A stretch of DNA of 64,000 nucleotides, from contig OU612043.1 in assembly GCA_914767935.1 (NCBI GenBank), positions 8,953,812 through 9,017,811 of the forward strand, in the 5' to 3' direction. The stretch comes from Coremacera marginata (lineage: Eukaryota; Arthropoda; Insecta; Diptera; Sciomyzidae). The notes under the pieces were generated by a model that was not told the origin of the DNA, did not search any database, and saw only the letters and a program-made list of their open reading frames with translations. Shown here in pieces: positions 1 through 10,775 of the stretch (position 1 is its first letter; every line of letters starts with the position of its first letter). The position numbers and the translations under genes were made by a program.

Positions 1-1620
1 TTTTGAGTCGTTGGATAGCAATTCGAACCTCTTCATGGCTAGGTGGTGGTACTTCCACCTCGTCATCGTTGATTGGTAGTGCTGAAATGGGCTCTCCATG
101 GGTGGCATTGTTGGAATCGTCGCCTGTGAGTAATTTGGAGAAGTGCTGTCTCCACAATCTCAGTGCACACTGAGTATCCGTATTCAGATCTCCTGTTTCG
201 TCTCTACAAGTGGATTCACCTTGGGTTAGACGCTTAACCTGTTGATAGAATTTTCGTACATCCTTCTTGCCCTGGTATACCTATAGTTCCTCACGCTCAC
301 GCTTTTCCTGCTCTCTTTTCTTGGGTCTAAGAAAGCGCCTCTTTTCCTTCCTCTTTTCGTGGTAGTTTTCTCGCAAGGCTCGCGTTGCAACTGACTACAA
401 GCGGTGTTTTTAACTGTTGTCGCGATGCGACATTCCTGATCGTACCATTGGTTCCGAGGTTGCGGGCGCCGGAAACCAATGACTTCTTCAGCGGCAGTGC
501 GTATGGAGTGGGATATATGCGCTGAAAGTCCGCTGGCGTCGTCGGGTCCATAAGTTGGTTGGTTGAGCTTAACCGAGAGTTAGGCGGAGTAGGCCTCGGC
601 AGTCTGTTGTAATTTAGCTTTCGTTGCATTCCTGTGCGTATGTTCATCGCATTGCATAATCGCATGCGGATCTTTTCTGCAACAAGATAGTGGTCGGAGT
701 CAATGTTGACCCACCGAAATGTACGCACATCTAGAACACTAGAGGCATGCCTTCCGTCGATTACAACATGATCAATTTGGTTTCGCGTTTTTTGATCCGG
801 GGAAAGCCAGGTGGCCTTGTGGATGTCGAGGTGCTTAAATCTGGTGCTACTAACTTCCATGTTTCGTGCCGTGGCGAAGTCGATCAGTCTTAGACCGTTG
901 CTCGTGCAGGTCTCAAAAATACTGAACTGACCGACAATGGGGCCAAAGACGCCGTCCCTTCCAACTTTCGCATTAAAATCGCCGAGGACTATTTTCACGT
1001 CATGGACCGGAAGGTGGTCGTATACGTCCTCAAGACTAGAGTAGAAAGCGTCCTTGACGGCTTCGTCCTTTTCCTCCATCAGCGCGTGCGCGCAAATAAG
1101 GCTGATGAAGAAAAATTTTACCTTGATGCGGATCGTGGCCAATCTTTCGTTCGCAGGTGTGAACCGGGTAACAAGGTGGCGTAGTTTCCGGCTAACAACG
1201 AATCCACATCCGAATTCGCGTTTGTCTGCACGGCAGCTGTAGTAGATATCGCAGTGTGCTTGTTTAGAGCAGCCATCGCATTTTCTGGATGGCGGTGATG
1301 TCGGATTTTATTGTTTTGAGGGCTTCCGCCAGTTGGATAATGGCACCTTCCCTATAAAGCGTCCGGACATTCCAGGTGCATATCCGTAAATCATTGTCCG
1401 TTTTTCGTTTGCGTTGGTGGTCAACGTAATTGGGGTTCTTATCCGAGGCTGGTTAAGTTCTCATTGGGCAGTAGTAATGTGGCCGGATCCAAACCCTGCG
1501 CACATCCCATGTTTAAGGTCCACGGAGCGACCCGCCGCTCAAATTAGCCGCCAAACTAACTGATGCCAGTTTGCCGTTGCCCAGGGAACGCAATGAGGAG
1601 GTTTAAGTCGACTTCAGTTA
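1..1620 (-). pseudogene. RTE-like non-LTR retrotransposon, endonuclease and start of RT linker (broken, cut by window edge)
   Basis: Reading on the minus strand from about 1560 down, the sequence encodes an apurinic/apyrimidinic-type endonuclease of the kind found in RTE/BovB LINEs. It opens with a TWNVRTLYREG-like start near 1380, continues with CDIYYS and GFVVSRKLRHL, and reaches KIVLGDFNAKVG, QIDHVVIDGRHAS and SDHYLVAEKIRMR. These carry the Asp/Asn and SDH residues of the endonuclease fold. The enzyme would nick target DNA to prime reverse transcription. Positions 1-240 encode the linker leading into the reverse transcriptase (STCRDETGDLNTD), whose catalytic part lies beyond the window. 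The copy is dead as it stands: a frameshift near 1275, a second near 470, and an in-frame stop at 281-283. Base composition is less AT-rich than the surroundings, as expected of a recently inserted LINE. Confidence 0.8.
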
Positions 1621-2210
1621 ATAAGATTTAAGATCTTACTAAGGGAGTAAGATTTTGAATTCCTATAATCCCGGGATTGGGATTATAAAAGCTGGGTGAT
1701 GATCCTTTTCCACCCGTGGAGTTAGTTTAGATGCTTTCTTAGATGCCCTTTTATTCACCCTATCATGTGAATCTGTATCGGTAAAGAAGAGTTTTCGGTG
1801 CAAGTTATCAGCGTGTTCATCAAAAGGCGTTTAAATTGTCCCATCCTATTTTTTTTAATGCTGCAATCAACATATTTGAGGTGCGTTGTTTTCTCCCAAA
1901 AGTCCCAAGTCTTTTTTAATAATTTGCATCCTGAACTTTTGCGTGCCTTTCTTCCCTCTGGCCATGATTTCTTGTTTTCGAAGCGGATTTCGCTGAATTT
2001 TTGTGTCGACTGCTTTGATGACTTGCGGCACTTGAAATGTGCGGGGACTGCCCGATCGGTGGTGGTTTTTTTACATCTCCAGCCTTCTCAAATAGTTTTA
2101 TGCACACCTGGACGAACATCCGACTATAATCATCTCTTTCCATTTCACACTAAAATAGCGCTTGAACAGCGATACGGTTCTCGTTATCTGACTACTCCAT
2201 GGTGAAAGAT
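1621..2210 (-). other. Possible 5' region of the RTE-like element
   Basis: This stretch lies immediately upstream of the endonuclease on the minus strand and has a similar, less AT-rich composition. An open stretch of about 75 codons at 1916-2143 is rich in Ser, Lys and His and matches nothing I recognise. It may be the 5' untranslated region or an ORF1-like relic of the LINE, but no boundary or target duplication is visible to prove it. Confidence 0.3.
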
Positions 2211-3470
2211 GAAGCAATTCTGAGTTCCCGGCACATATTAATGAATAACAGGTTATATTTCATAAGCCATGTGGTAATAACGGGGTATGTTCAATGGGTG
2301 CGCGTTCAATGTTGTAACATTATTTATGCCGCTACTAAGTAAGTTTTTTACTACAGGAAAAATAATAAATTCATATTTGTTTGGATTAAATTTATTTTTA
2401 ACCATTATGAGAATGAGCAAAGACAACAAATTCATCACCAAATAATCAAAGAAAATATTCCACGTCTACACTTACGATACCATCGAAACTGTATCTTTTT
2501 CGCGAAGCATCAACAGGGCGTTTCTTTATACTTCAAGATCGTTATAAAAAGTTAGACATAACTTTATTTTCTACTTAATTTTTCAACGCCAACAACTTCC
2601 TACTTCTACGCGAATGCGTTCTTTTTTTCCAACACAGAGGCAAAGTTCAGAATTGCCGTTGTTAACATATTTTTGCAATTTAACCTCTGTGCGCGTTGCT
2701 ATTATTGTAATCCAAGAGAGTGTATGCGACAATTTGGCGACACAACACGTATTCGGTATTTTGGTACTAAAGGCAATTCTTGGTAGGACTCGCAAACTTG
2801 CAGTGTTGTCACAGCTAAAGGCGGCTAAAATCTAATCATAAACTTGACTCATAAACATTTTTATTTAAATAAAATTTTTTTTTTTGTTTTTCTGCTTTTG
2901 CTTGGCACCGCATTAGATACGATAAACTTGACTTTGCGCTAGACATTAAGCTGCCGTAAGGCATTGAATACCTAGTTGCTCTTTCATATCCGACCAACGA
3001 CTAAGCATATCTAGTACTCAAATGGATTCGGTGAATGCTGCTAGATAAGCGTTCTGCGTCTAAAGTTCTCTTGGAGCTTAAAGTGACAATGCGAATAAAC
3101 CGTCGTAGAAAGGGCGAAGAAAGTGCAAACATAAAGCAGAGCTATAATTTTTAATTGAGAGTGGTTACATGACAAAAAAGTAAAAATTGGTAAAAATTAT
3201 AACTGAACAGTGCACATCTTGCATATAGTAATATACGCAGAAGTTTTTAAAAAATGAAGATATGAAACCCAAAATACTGTTAACTATAAATAAAACTATA
3301 TAATATAATCTTTGATTTCTGAATACAGGTCAATTTATGAAAAACTAAAGTCAGATCATTATTTAGATTGTTGTTGTACACAAATTCAGACCCATAACTC
3401 GCCGCAATACAGAGAGATAAGTCAAACAAGCTGTTTGTGGCGAAACAAATTGATTTGCATGTAAATCACT
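2211..3470. other. AT-rich intergenic stretch, no gene seen
   Basis: Open frames here are short, lack recognisable domains and overlap on opposite strands. I see nothing I can name. Confidence 0.5.
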
Positions 3471-3478
3471 TTGTACCA

Positions 3479-3545
3479 CAAGACAGATAAACAGACAGAC
3501 AGACAGACAGACAGACAGATAGTTAGATAGATAGCCAGACAGCCA
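3479..3545. repeat. (ACAG)n / (GATA)n microsatellite
   Basis: About nine ACAG units followed by GATAG-type units. Simple sequence; the open frame that reads through it (SVCLSVCLFICL) is only a translation of the repeat. Confidence 0.9.
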
Positions 3546-4136
3546 CAAAACATAAGGAAGTATTTTTCTAACAAGAACAAGAAGAAGGATGTTTAACACA
3601 AGAATTTGCTATGATTTTAAAAGTTATTTTAAGTCAAAAATAGTTCTACTCGTTTCGGTAAAGTGATGGGTGGGTGGGTGGTCGGCGTGGTGCAGAGCTG
3701 AACTTTGGGAACTATATGTAAATCGACACTACAAACGAACGGTAAAAAACTTAATGGAAAATTTATGCCACAATAAACTTCAAGAGATATTCTAACGTTT
3801 GTTTAACGGAACACTACAAGAGAACTTAATTATTGTTGGTTTAAGTCAGATCAGAAAAAAGAAATGTTAGGTTAGGAAATGTTAGATAGTTATTTGTGCT
3901 TGCATTTGAGAACTGTGCGATTAAGCTAGTCACCACCATATTTGGTATATCGAATAGCAAATGGGTATTTAACCCACTAACCTGCAAGCAACATTACACA
4001 TGATCGTATTTGGTATGATATGATTTTTGTATATATTTTTTTTTCCAAGTTGTCTTCAAAAGTTTCAAGAAAGAAAACATTATAGCCACAAATATCAAAC
4101 TTTGAGCTTAAAAAGTGGACCTTAAAAAACATTGAT
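3546..4136. other. AT-rich intergenic stretch, no gene seen
   Basis: Contains a short TGGG run near 3665-3680 and otherwise AT-rich unique-looking sequence without coding signal. Confidence 0.5.
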
Positions 4137-4140
4137 CTAC

Positions 4141-4491
4141 AGTGGAATCCATTGAAATGTGTCCGTAGAAGGGGGCTGTCCGGTCAAGAGAAAACTACAA
4201 ATTTAAATCAATAAAGTTTTGTCTAAGACTGATATTTTATATTTGAAGATACTTTTGATACGAAAAATAAAAAAATAAACAATTCAATTGGTTTTAATAA
4301 CAAAAAAAAAAAAAAGAAATCATTAAATGTAGCTCTATGTGTAATAAAAGTTTAAAGTACAAACTATATTATTTCAATAAATATTCCTCCATCCTGGTTT
4401 GGCGTGTTTTAATAACCTCTTGCAATAACATCTTGAAAATGTAAGTCCACTAACCCTTGCAATACATCTTTTCTCCATTTCGACTATTAGG
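4141..4491 (-). mobile_element. Possible 3' end of a pogo/Tigger-type DNA transposon
   Basis: On the minus strand a short reading ends ...KMLLQEV-IKTRQTRMEEYLLK-stop near 4380, resembling the basic 'QTxMxxYF' C-termini of pogo/Tigger transposases; one internal stop is present. It is followed by about 235 bp that finish at 4141 with a CAGTGGAATCC terminus next to a TA, the usual form of a pogo-type inverted end. The other end is not found. The stretch stops exactly at the TTAA of the next element. Confidence 0.3.
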
Positions 4492-4496
4492 CTTAA

Positions 4497-5415
4497 GGAG
4501 TTACATGACATTCGCGGCAGAGAAAACAAACCTTTTTTTAAAAATTCATAACGCAGTCAAAAACAAACATTTTTCCAAAATTTATTAATTTTTATTATTG
4601 TAGAGAATTGAACAAATTACAAGAAAAAAAATTCATAAAAATATATTTTTCACTCCAACATGGTTTTATAGAGCTCCAAACTGGTGGCAGAGAAAAAAAC
4701 GGGGCCTCGTGGTTGCAGCGCTGGGAGTTGCAAAAATTGTCCGATCTGGAAAAAAAATTACTTTTTTAAATCTTAACAAAATTGGTTATCGTATGACATG
4801 AGCTCTTTTTATTTAATTTTTTTTCAGTTTTTGGTGATGTCCCAAATTTGAAAGTGTGTTTTTTCGAAAAAAATATTGTCTTTAAAAATTCATAAAAAAT
4901 CGAAAAAAAAGCTCGTGTCATACGATAGCGAATCAAGTTTAAAAAAACACAAAAAAAAAAATTTCGTTAAAAAATTAACCCGCTAGTGCCGCAACTAGTA
5001 CGAAAAACATGGTTTCGAGATAAACGCGATCAAAGTTTGTGAACAAAGAAAAAAAAGGTTACCTTCAATCTGCCATGCTTGCTTCGTACTGTATGCCTTC
5101 GTTATCTTGTGTTGTGCTGTTTCTTATAGTTTTTTGCAATCGTTTAGCAATTCGGGCTTCACCCTTCAAGTAGGTACGAAATAACAACCACCAAAAGTCA
5201 GGTAGCAAGTAAAACAAGTATATACCAGCTGCCGTACGTAGGTAGAGCAAAAATTTAAAATGCGCTCTCACTAATCCGGCTGTAACTTTTGAACCCGTAG
5301 GAATTTTTCCATGAACTTTTTTTTCTTAGAATCTATAGTATTTAGAATATTTACTAAAATACAAAATTATTAAAAAAAAGTCTATTTAAAAAAACTGCCA
5401 ATGTCATGTAACCCC
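4497..5415. mobile_element. TTAA-flanked piggyBac-type MITE, 919 bp
   Basis: The element is bounded by TTAA at 4493-4496 and TTAA at 5416-5419. Its ends are inverted repeats: GGAGTTACATGACATT at the left and the complement of GGGGTTACATGACATT at the right. TTAA target duplication plus G-rich ends is the signature of piggyBac-family insertion. A second, inner inverted repeat (TCGTATGACATGAGCT at about 4787 against AGCTCGTGTCATACGA at about 4911) lies inside. No transposase is encoded, so it would have depended on an enzyme supplied elsewhere. The 68-codon frame at 5065-5271 has no recognisable domain. Confidence 0.8.
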
Positions 5416-5419
5416 TTAA

Positions 5420-5960
5420 AATGATCTGCAATTAAGTAACATATCATTTCAGAATCGGAACTACTAACGTTTCCTCTGAACATGGTCGTAGGGTAGACTT
5501 TCGCTTAACATTTACAAAGTCAAAGAATTTTTTAGGATCTTCAAGAATCTCTCTACAATTTGGTTGGAGTAAAATTTATAACCTAGTTCCGACTTGATGG
5601 GAAACTCTTTGGATAGCTCATTGTATCTCGCCTTAACTTCCTCACTTACATTACGGTCATTTTTACTGATTTTGTAAAGCTTGTTATGTTGATTCCTCAG
5701 ATCTTTTAGATCATGATCTAGCCAGGGCTTCGAAAGTTTATCTCTTTTCTTTATTTTTGGTACATGTCTGTCAATAATTGTTAGAATACGCTGATAGAGT
5801 AGTGAAATCTAAGTCCATAGTTGATAGAGCATCCCAATTTGTTGCATTTAAATTGTTAATTATGCTATCGTAATCCGCATTTAGAAAGTTATACGCAATT
5901 GAGTTATTTAAGTATTGGCTAAATGGTACATTAGTATATGACAACTCTAATGTGAAGGCA
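5420..5960 (-). pseudogene. Fragment of the same LINE family as the copy at 21.4 kb
   Basis: Read on the minus strand this matches the linker between endonuclease and reverse transcriptase of the LINE at 21.4-23.9 kb. Shared stretches include IAYNFLNADYDS, RHVPKIKKR, KPWLD, LRNQHNKL and DPKKFFDFVNVKRKS, diverged and frameshifted. It ends at GCAGATCATTTTAA, which in the other copy continues with GGAGGTC; here the sequence passes into the TTAA-flanked MITE instead. It is too short and broken to encode anything. Confidence 0.75.
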
Positions 5961-6445
5961 ATTTATTAAGATTTAATAAATACTGCGATAAAAAAGTTTA
6001 TGAATTATTACTAATAATTAAAACTAGTAAGCCCGTGTGGCGTTAAAACGCCAAATATAAAAAAAAATATCTAGTGATATAGGTAATTTGGTTTTTATAT
6101 CAAGGACTATTTTTACTATGTTTCTCTTGAATTGTTAAGTAGATCAGTTAATAGTTATCATAGCATTATAAAAAAAAAAAATCTATCACATACTTGTAGG
6201 CATCACAAAGAAATTTGGTTTTTTTTCATAGAAAATTGTTTTGGAGAGATGTCATATCTCTATAGCCTCATTTTGTATTCCTTACAAAGCATTCAACGAA
6301 CGATGGCTATGCGAACGATGTTGAATTCAAACTGAAATATGTATTTGGAACGAAGCTTATCGTTAGCTCATTCGACAAGCTTTTGTTTGATATGTACACT
6401 CAAGCTGTTATACACAAGCAAAATTGAATAAATATCTTAATACTA
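5961..6445. other. AT-rich stretch with a possible Helitron-type hairpin end at 6025-6055
   Basis: On the minus strand a perfect hairpin GGCGTTTTAACGCC is followed 10 bases later by CTAGT, the layout of a Helitron 3' terminus. The rest of the stretch has no other element signature that I can name. Confidence 0.3.
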
Positions 6446-6732
6446 AAAAGGCAAGCATGCTGCTCCGCACCTAATATCGCTCAAACTCAAAATTTTTTTT
6501 TTGAAATTATTACAGTACTTTTACAATACACTGTTCTGAGAAATGTTCAGCCTGAAAGTATGCACACACATAAAAGGCAAGCATGTTACTAGCAAGTATC
6601 AAAATAATTTTCTGTGCATATCTTCAGGCTGAACATTTTTCAGGACAGTACATGTTGGGAAGGAACTGTAATAATCGTAAAAAATAATTACAGTTTGAGC
6701 GATATTAGGTGTAGCGCATTGTGCTTGCCTTT
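6446..6732. mobile_element. Foldback MITE, about 287 bp
   Basis: Left end AAAAGGCAAGCATGC...CCTAATATCGCTCAAAC is repeated in inverted form at the right as GTTTGAGCGATATTAGG...GTGCTTGCCTTTT, roughly 43 bp each with a few mismatches. An inner pair (TTCAGCCTGAAAGTATGCAC against GTGCATATCTTCAGGCTGAA) extends the fold. No coding capacity. Confidence 0.75.
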
Positions 6733-6734
6733 TA

Positions 6735-7775
6735 TAAAGGGTGGTTAAATTTTAATGGCCGATGTCGAATGTGAACCACATCTAAACGTCAAGTTTTTTT
6801 CTGCATTTCATTTGACATTTCTCAATTTCAGACTAACTCAATTTGAACCATGGAAAGATACACAATCGAGCAACGCGTTAAAGTTATTCAGGCTTATTAT
6901 GAAAATGGGCGTTCAAATCAAAATGCATATCGTATACTTCGTGACTTTTTCGGTCAATTTAATCATCAATAATCGTCAATACACGCTTACAAGGTGCAAT
7001 TGACTCAAGAAAGCCTCTTGATCATTTCAAGCGTCGTCAATGGTCAAAATGGTGGCAAAAAATGGCAACAGTGGATGATTAATTTTCGCAGAAATCATCT
7101 TCAGTGATGAAACACATTTTCACCTCAGTGGATTCGTCAATAAGCAGAATTGCCGCATTGCCGGGCGAATGATAATCCAAGAGTGATTGTCGAAAAACCA
7201 ATGCACCCACAAAGAGTGACTGTTTAATGTGATTCATGGGCTGGCGGCATCATCGGGCCGTATTTTTTCCAAAATGAGGCCGGTCAGGCAGTTACTGTGA
7301 ATGGTATTCGCTATCGTGAGCTGATAACGAACTTTTTATGGCCCGAATTTGAAGATAATAATGTGGACGATATGTGGTTTCAACAGGACGGTGCCACTTG
7401 CCACACAGCTAACGAAACAATGGCTCTTTTGCGCCAAGATCATGTGATTTGACACCGTTGGACTTCTTTCTTTGGGGTTATTTGAAAGAAAAGGTGTACG
7501 TCAATAAGCCAGCAACAATTCAAGAGCTAAAGGATGAGATAACTCGGCACATTAACGGCATGGAACCTCACTTATGCCTCAGCGTCATAGAAAATTTGGA
7601 CCATCGGATGGAGGTGTGCAGCCAAAGTCGCGGCGGCCATTTGGCCGATATTTTGTTCCATACATAATTGAACCATACCAATATTATCATAATAAAAAGA
7701 AATGACAATAATTTCCTAAATTATTTCTGTTTTATTCAAAATCAACATCGGCCCTTCAAATTTAACCACCCTTTA
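6735..7775 (+). mobile_element. Degenerate DD41D (rosa-type) mariner element
   Basis: The element begins TAAAGGGTGGTTAAATTT and ends with its inverted copy AAATTTAACCACCCTTTA, with TA on both sides. The transposase would have cut and pasted the element at TA sites. Remnants in order are the N-terminus MERYTIEQRVKVIQAYYENG (6850-6909), SDETHFHLSGFVNKQNCR near 7098 with the first catalytic Asp, FQQDGATCHTA near 7380 with the second, and CDLTPLDFFLWGYL near 7446 with the third. The helix-turn-helix half is largely deleted after 6972, stops lie at 7079 and 7223, and about 20 codons are missing between the second and third Asp (near 7441), which also shifts the frame. Intact relatives place 41 residues between those two aspartates. 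Confidence 0.85.
7449..7667 (+). pseudogene. C-terminal piece of the DD41D transposase
   Basis: A 72-codon open stretch carrying TPLDFFLWGYLKEKVYVNK (third catalytic Asp), then IQELKDEITRHI and the conserved tail SRGGHLADILFHT. It is the longest surviving piece of the enzyme and has no start of its own. The frame differs from the upstream catalytic piece because of the spacer deletion. Confidence 0.85.
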
Positions 7776-7880
7776 TATTAAGATACTTTCAGGCTGAAGA
7801 TGCTTTCAGGCCAGTATGTTTTAGAAAAGCACTGTAATAATGGCATACAATTATTACAGTTTGAGCATAAATGTTTTTAT
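7776..7880. repeat. Partial second copy of the 6446-6732 MITE
   Basis: The segment TTTCAGGCTGAAGATGC...CTGTAATAATGGCATACAATTATTACAGTTTGAGC matches the right half of the MITE just left of the mariner. This suggests the mariner landed in or next to a pair of such MITEs. Confidence 0.6.
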
Positions 7881-10775
7881 ACTAGTAATAAAATAGAATT
7901 GAATATTAGGAGTTATTTCAATTTAGGTTTGAAATTTGTTACATTTGTTGATTTGCATTTAAGCAAAACGATTCCTTAATTCAAGCAAAATAATTTTCTC
8001 TGTGTAGGAAATCAAAACTTTTTTACGCCTTAATTTTTCATGAATTAAGATTGCAACATTTTTGCCAAAAAAAAAAATTATGGTTTTGGTTAAGCTCTTT
8101 TTATTAAAATGTCAAACTGGGAAAATACTAAATTTTTGCCTCTTTGAATTACTTTATGAATAAAGGAACCATCGCTGCAAATTTTGTTGGTTTTTTTTTT
8201 TTAATTTTAAATTAAATTTAATTATTCTAACAGAAATATCTAACCTTATATTTATTTGACCACTATGGTTTTTTTAAAATTTTGGCCTTTTTTGAACGAA
8301 ATTAAAAGCCACTCAAAATGCACTTAAAGGTGCAATAAAATTTTCGTAAATTTCAGTCCGGCTTATTGGAAAAAAATTTTTTTTTTAAAATTACTTTGAA
8401 ACGACTTGAATATATTTAGAAACTAAGACTATTACATAATTTTAATTGCTTTTTTTAATTCCGGGAATATAATAAAAACGTTTCTCTGATTCAATTCTCA
8501 CCATAACTCGAATTGCTGCAAATCTTCATAGCTGATTTATATGAATTAATCAAATTTATTTTCAAACTATTAATCATTTCAACAAAATGTTGATTAAATT
8601 GAATCACCTAGTTTGACTAGTTTTACTTTGGATAACACTGAAAATAAAAGACAAAATTTGACTCAAAAAATTCAAGTTAAAAATTAAGCACATTTTTGTA
8701 GTATTTCTTTCTCTTGGTTGCTGTCATATCTTACAGCTTTAGCTTGTTACATTTTTTCACTCCATTCACTACATTTTTTTTTACGTTAAAGCTCTACATC
8801 ACAAAAATTCCATATATTTTATTAAAGCTAATCCGGATTTTCAATACATCACAGTTGACAGTAAACTAAAAACAAGACTGTCGCATATTGTTTTTTAATA
8901 TTTTATCTAAGCTTTCCGGATTTCTAATCTACACGCAGTTGAATTAAATGACAACAGCATTTTGTCAATTTTTGCATTAATTAAGCAATTTATTCAGTGA
9001 AACCGAATTTCAGCTAAGCGTGTTCAAATCAAAATATTTCAAGTTAAAATCGTAAAAAAATCGTTAAGCCTGCTAATTCGATTCAGCAATTAATCAATTA
9101 ATCAAAACTTTTTCAGAAATAAAACTATTTACGGCATTTAAAAAAAAAAAGATAAAAATTTGCATACTAGACACAAATTAAGCACCACGAATAGTGTCAT
9201 TTGACAAATGGAGTTATGACCAATTGTGTCAATGCATGTTATGGTTTTTGTAAAAATTATAATTTTAAATAGAAGAGACACACAAGAAAGAGTTTATATT
9301 CAGCATGAGAGTTCATGACCTAAGCCACTTTTGAATGTTTAACATTTATAAACTTTCATCTGACTTATTTTATGTTAAATTTTAACCTTAAAGCTTTTAG
9401 ATACGCATAAAATATTACAAGTTCGATCTAGTTTTGCCAAAAGTGAGCAAATTAGTTATTGAGCGTGGAAATTAGTGCGTAGAGCAAGCAATTCATCAAA
9501 CGACTAATTTGGTACCCTGTGTTGCTTTTGATGATTAATAGATACGTTTTTTTTTTATTTTGTGTTTTTGCAAAAATTCCAAACTAATTGTTTGACAAAT
9601 GAACCAACGAACCAGCCCATCAAGTCAGGTCAGAGCATAAACAAAGTCTACCAGGGTGGCTTTAGCGAACTTTTAAAGACTATCTGTATGGTACAAATTA
9701 AGTGTTCTGCTGCTACTAACGATTCCATATGTTGGCAATTTGCCGCAATTCCAACTACTACAGCTTCTGTAACAGCTATTAATACACATCAGACTGCCTG
9801 CTGGACCCACTGTGGTGCTTTGACATGTTGAGGAATTGGTTTTTAATTACCACACGATAAAATGAAGTATACACAAATATATAAAAATAAAAAGTAAACA
9901 TAAAGTGCTGCAAATAAATTGTACTTTGCTAGCTTAGCACGGAAGGGGTTAATGAGCCTGAAGAATTTAAAAAAGAAGAATAGCTTTAATGTTAAATATA
10001 AATAAATATCAACAAAATTAGTTAAATTCTTTGTTTTCTACAATTCTTCAGAATTGATCGTAAGAAACTCGGTACCTTCAAGAGCTTAAAAGATCAAAAT
10101 GGACAGGCCCGAAGTCTTCAATTATTTTGTAGCTCATAAGCTCAAGATTGAAAGCAAATAAATCTCTTAAACGTTGATTGAACTGCTACCTGGCTTTCTT
10201 TGTAGCTATATGAATATCTGACACATTCGGCTCAATTTGCCGCTTTCATTAAAAAATTAGCTAATTTCCTATGAAATTAAAACGAAATTTCCATTTTATT
10301 TGACATACAATATTAACTGTCAGATTTACATCTTGTTAAATTACATTCATGATGAGCGAATCCAATTGATTGATCTCAAATGAAGTGAGCAGAAGTGAAA
10401 GAAATGAGTGTCAGGAAAAACAAAGCAAAAAATCAATTGTGTTTCAAGCATTCAATTTCTCTGAATGAAATTTTTGATTTGACGTTTTTGACATTAGCTT
10501 AAGTATGTAATCACGGTTGTCATTCAGTTCATATACTGAAAAATTCCATATATGACATACGAAGAATATGTGAATACAACTAATAAAAGTTCTTAATCTT
10601 CTTTGTTGGAAATAAAGTTTTTCCGAAAATCTCATTTCAGAAACAAACTCAGATATTAGTACTTCATAACCATAAATAAGAAATTTAATTTTTAAGGGAG
10701 GAAACAATTTTTTGAAAATCGAATTTTTCGTTTTTAATTGATTTTTTGTTGTACAACTATTCGAGAATATTTAAA
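7881..10775. other. Long AT-rich stretch, no gene seen
   Basis: Nearly 2.9 kb with frequent stops in all frames. The 89-codon frame at 9562-9831 contains no domain I recognise. There is no clear terminal inverted repeat or LTR pair. Confidence 0.5.

Noticed and set aside
1798..2205. 135-codon plus-strand frame
   Set aside because: Overlaps on the opposite strand the upstream part of the RTE-like element and shows no domain.
9562..9831. 89-codon frame with several Cys and Trp near the end
   Set aside because: No signal peptide, no spaced-cysteine pattern of a known peptide family, and no supporting gene structure.
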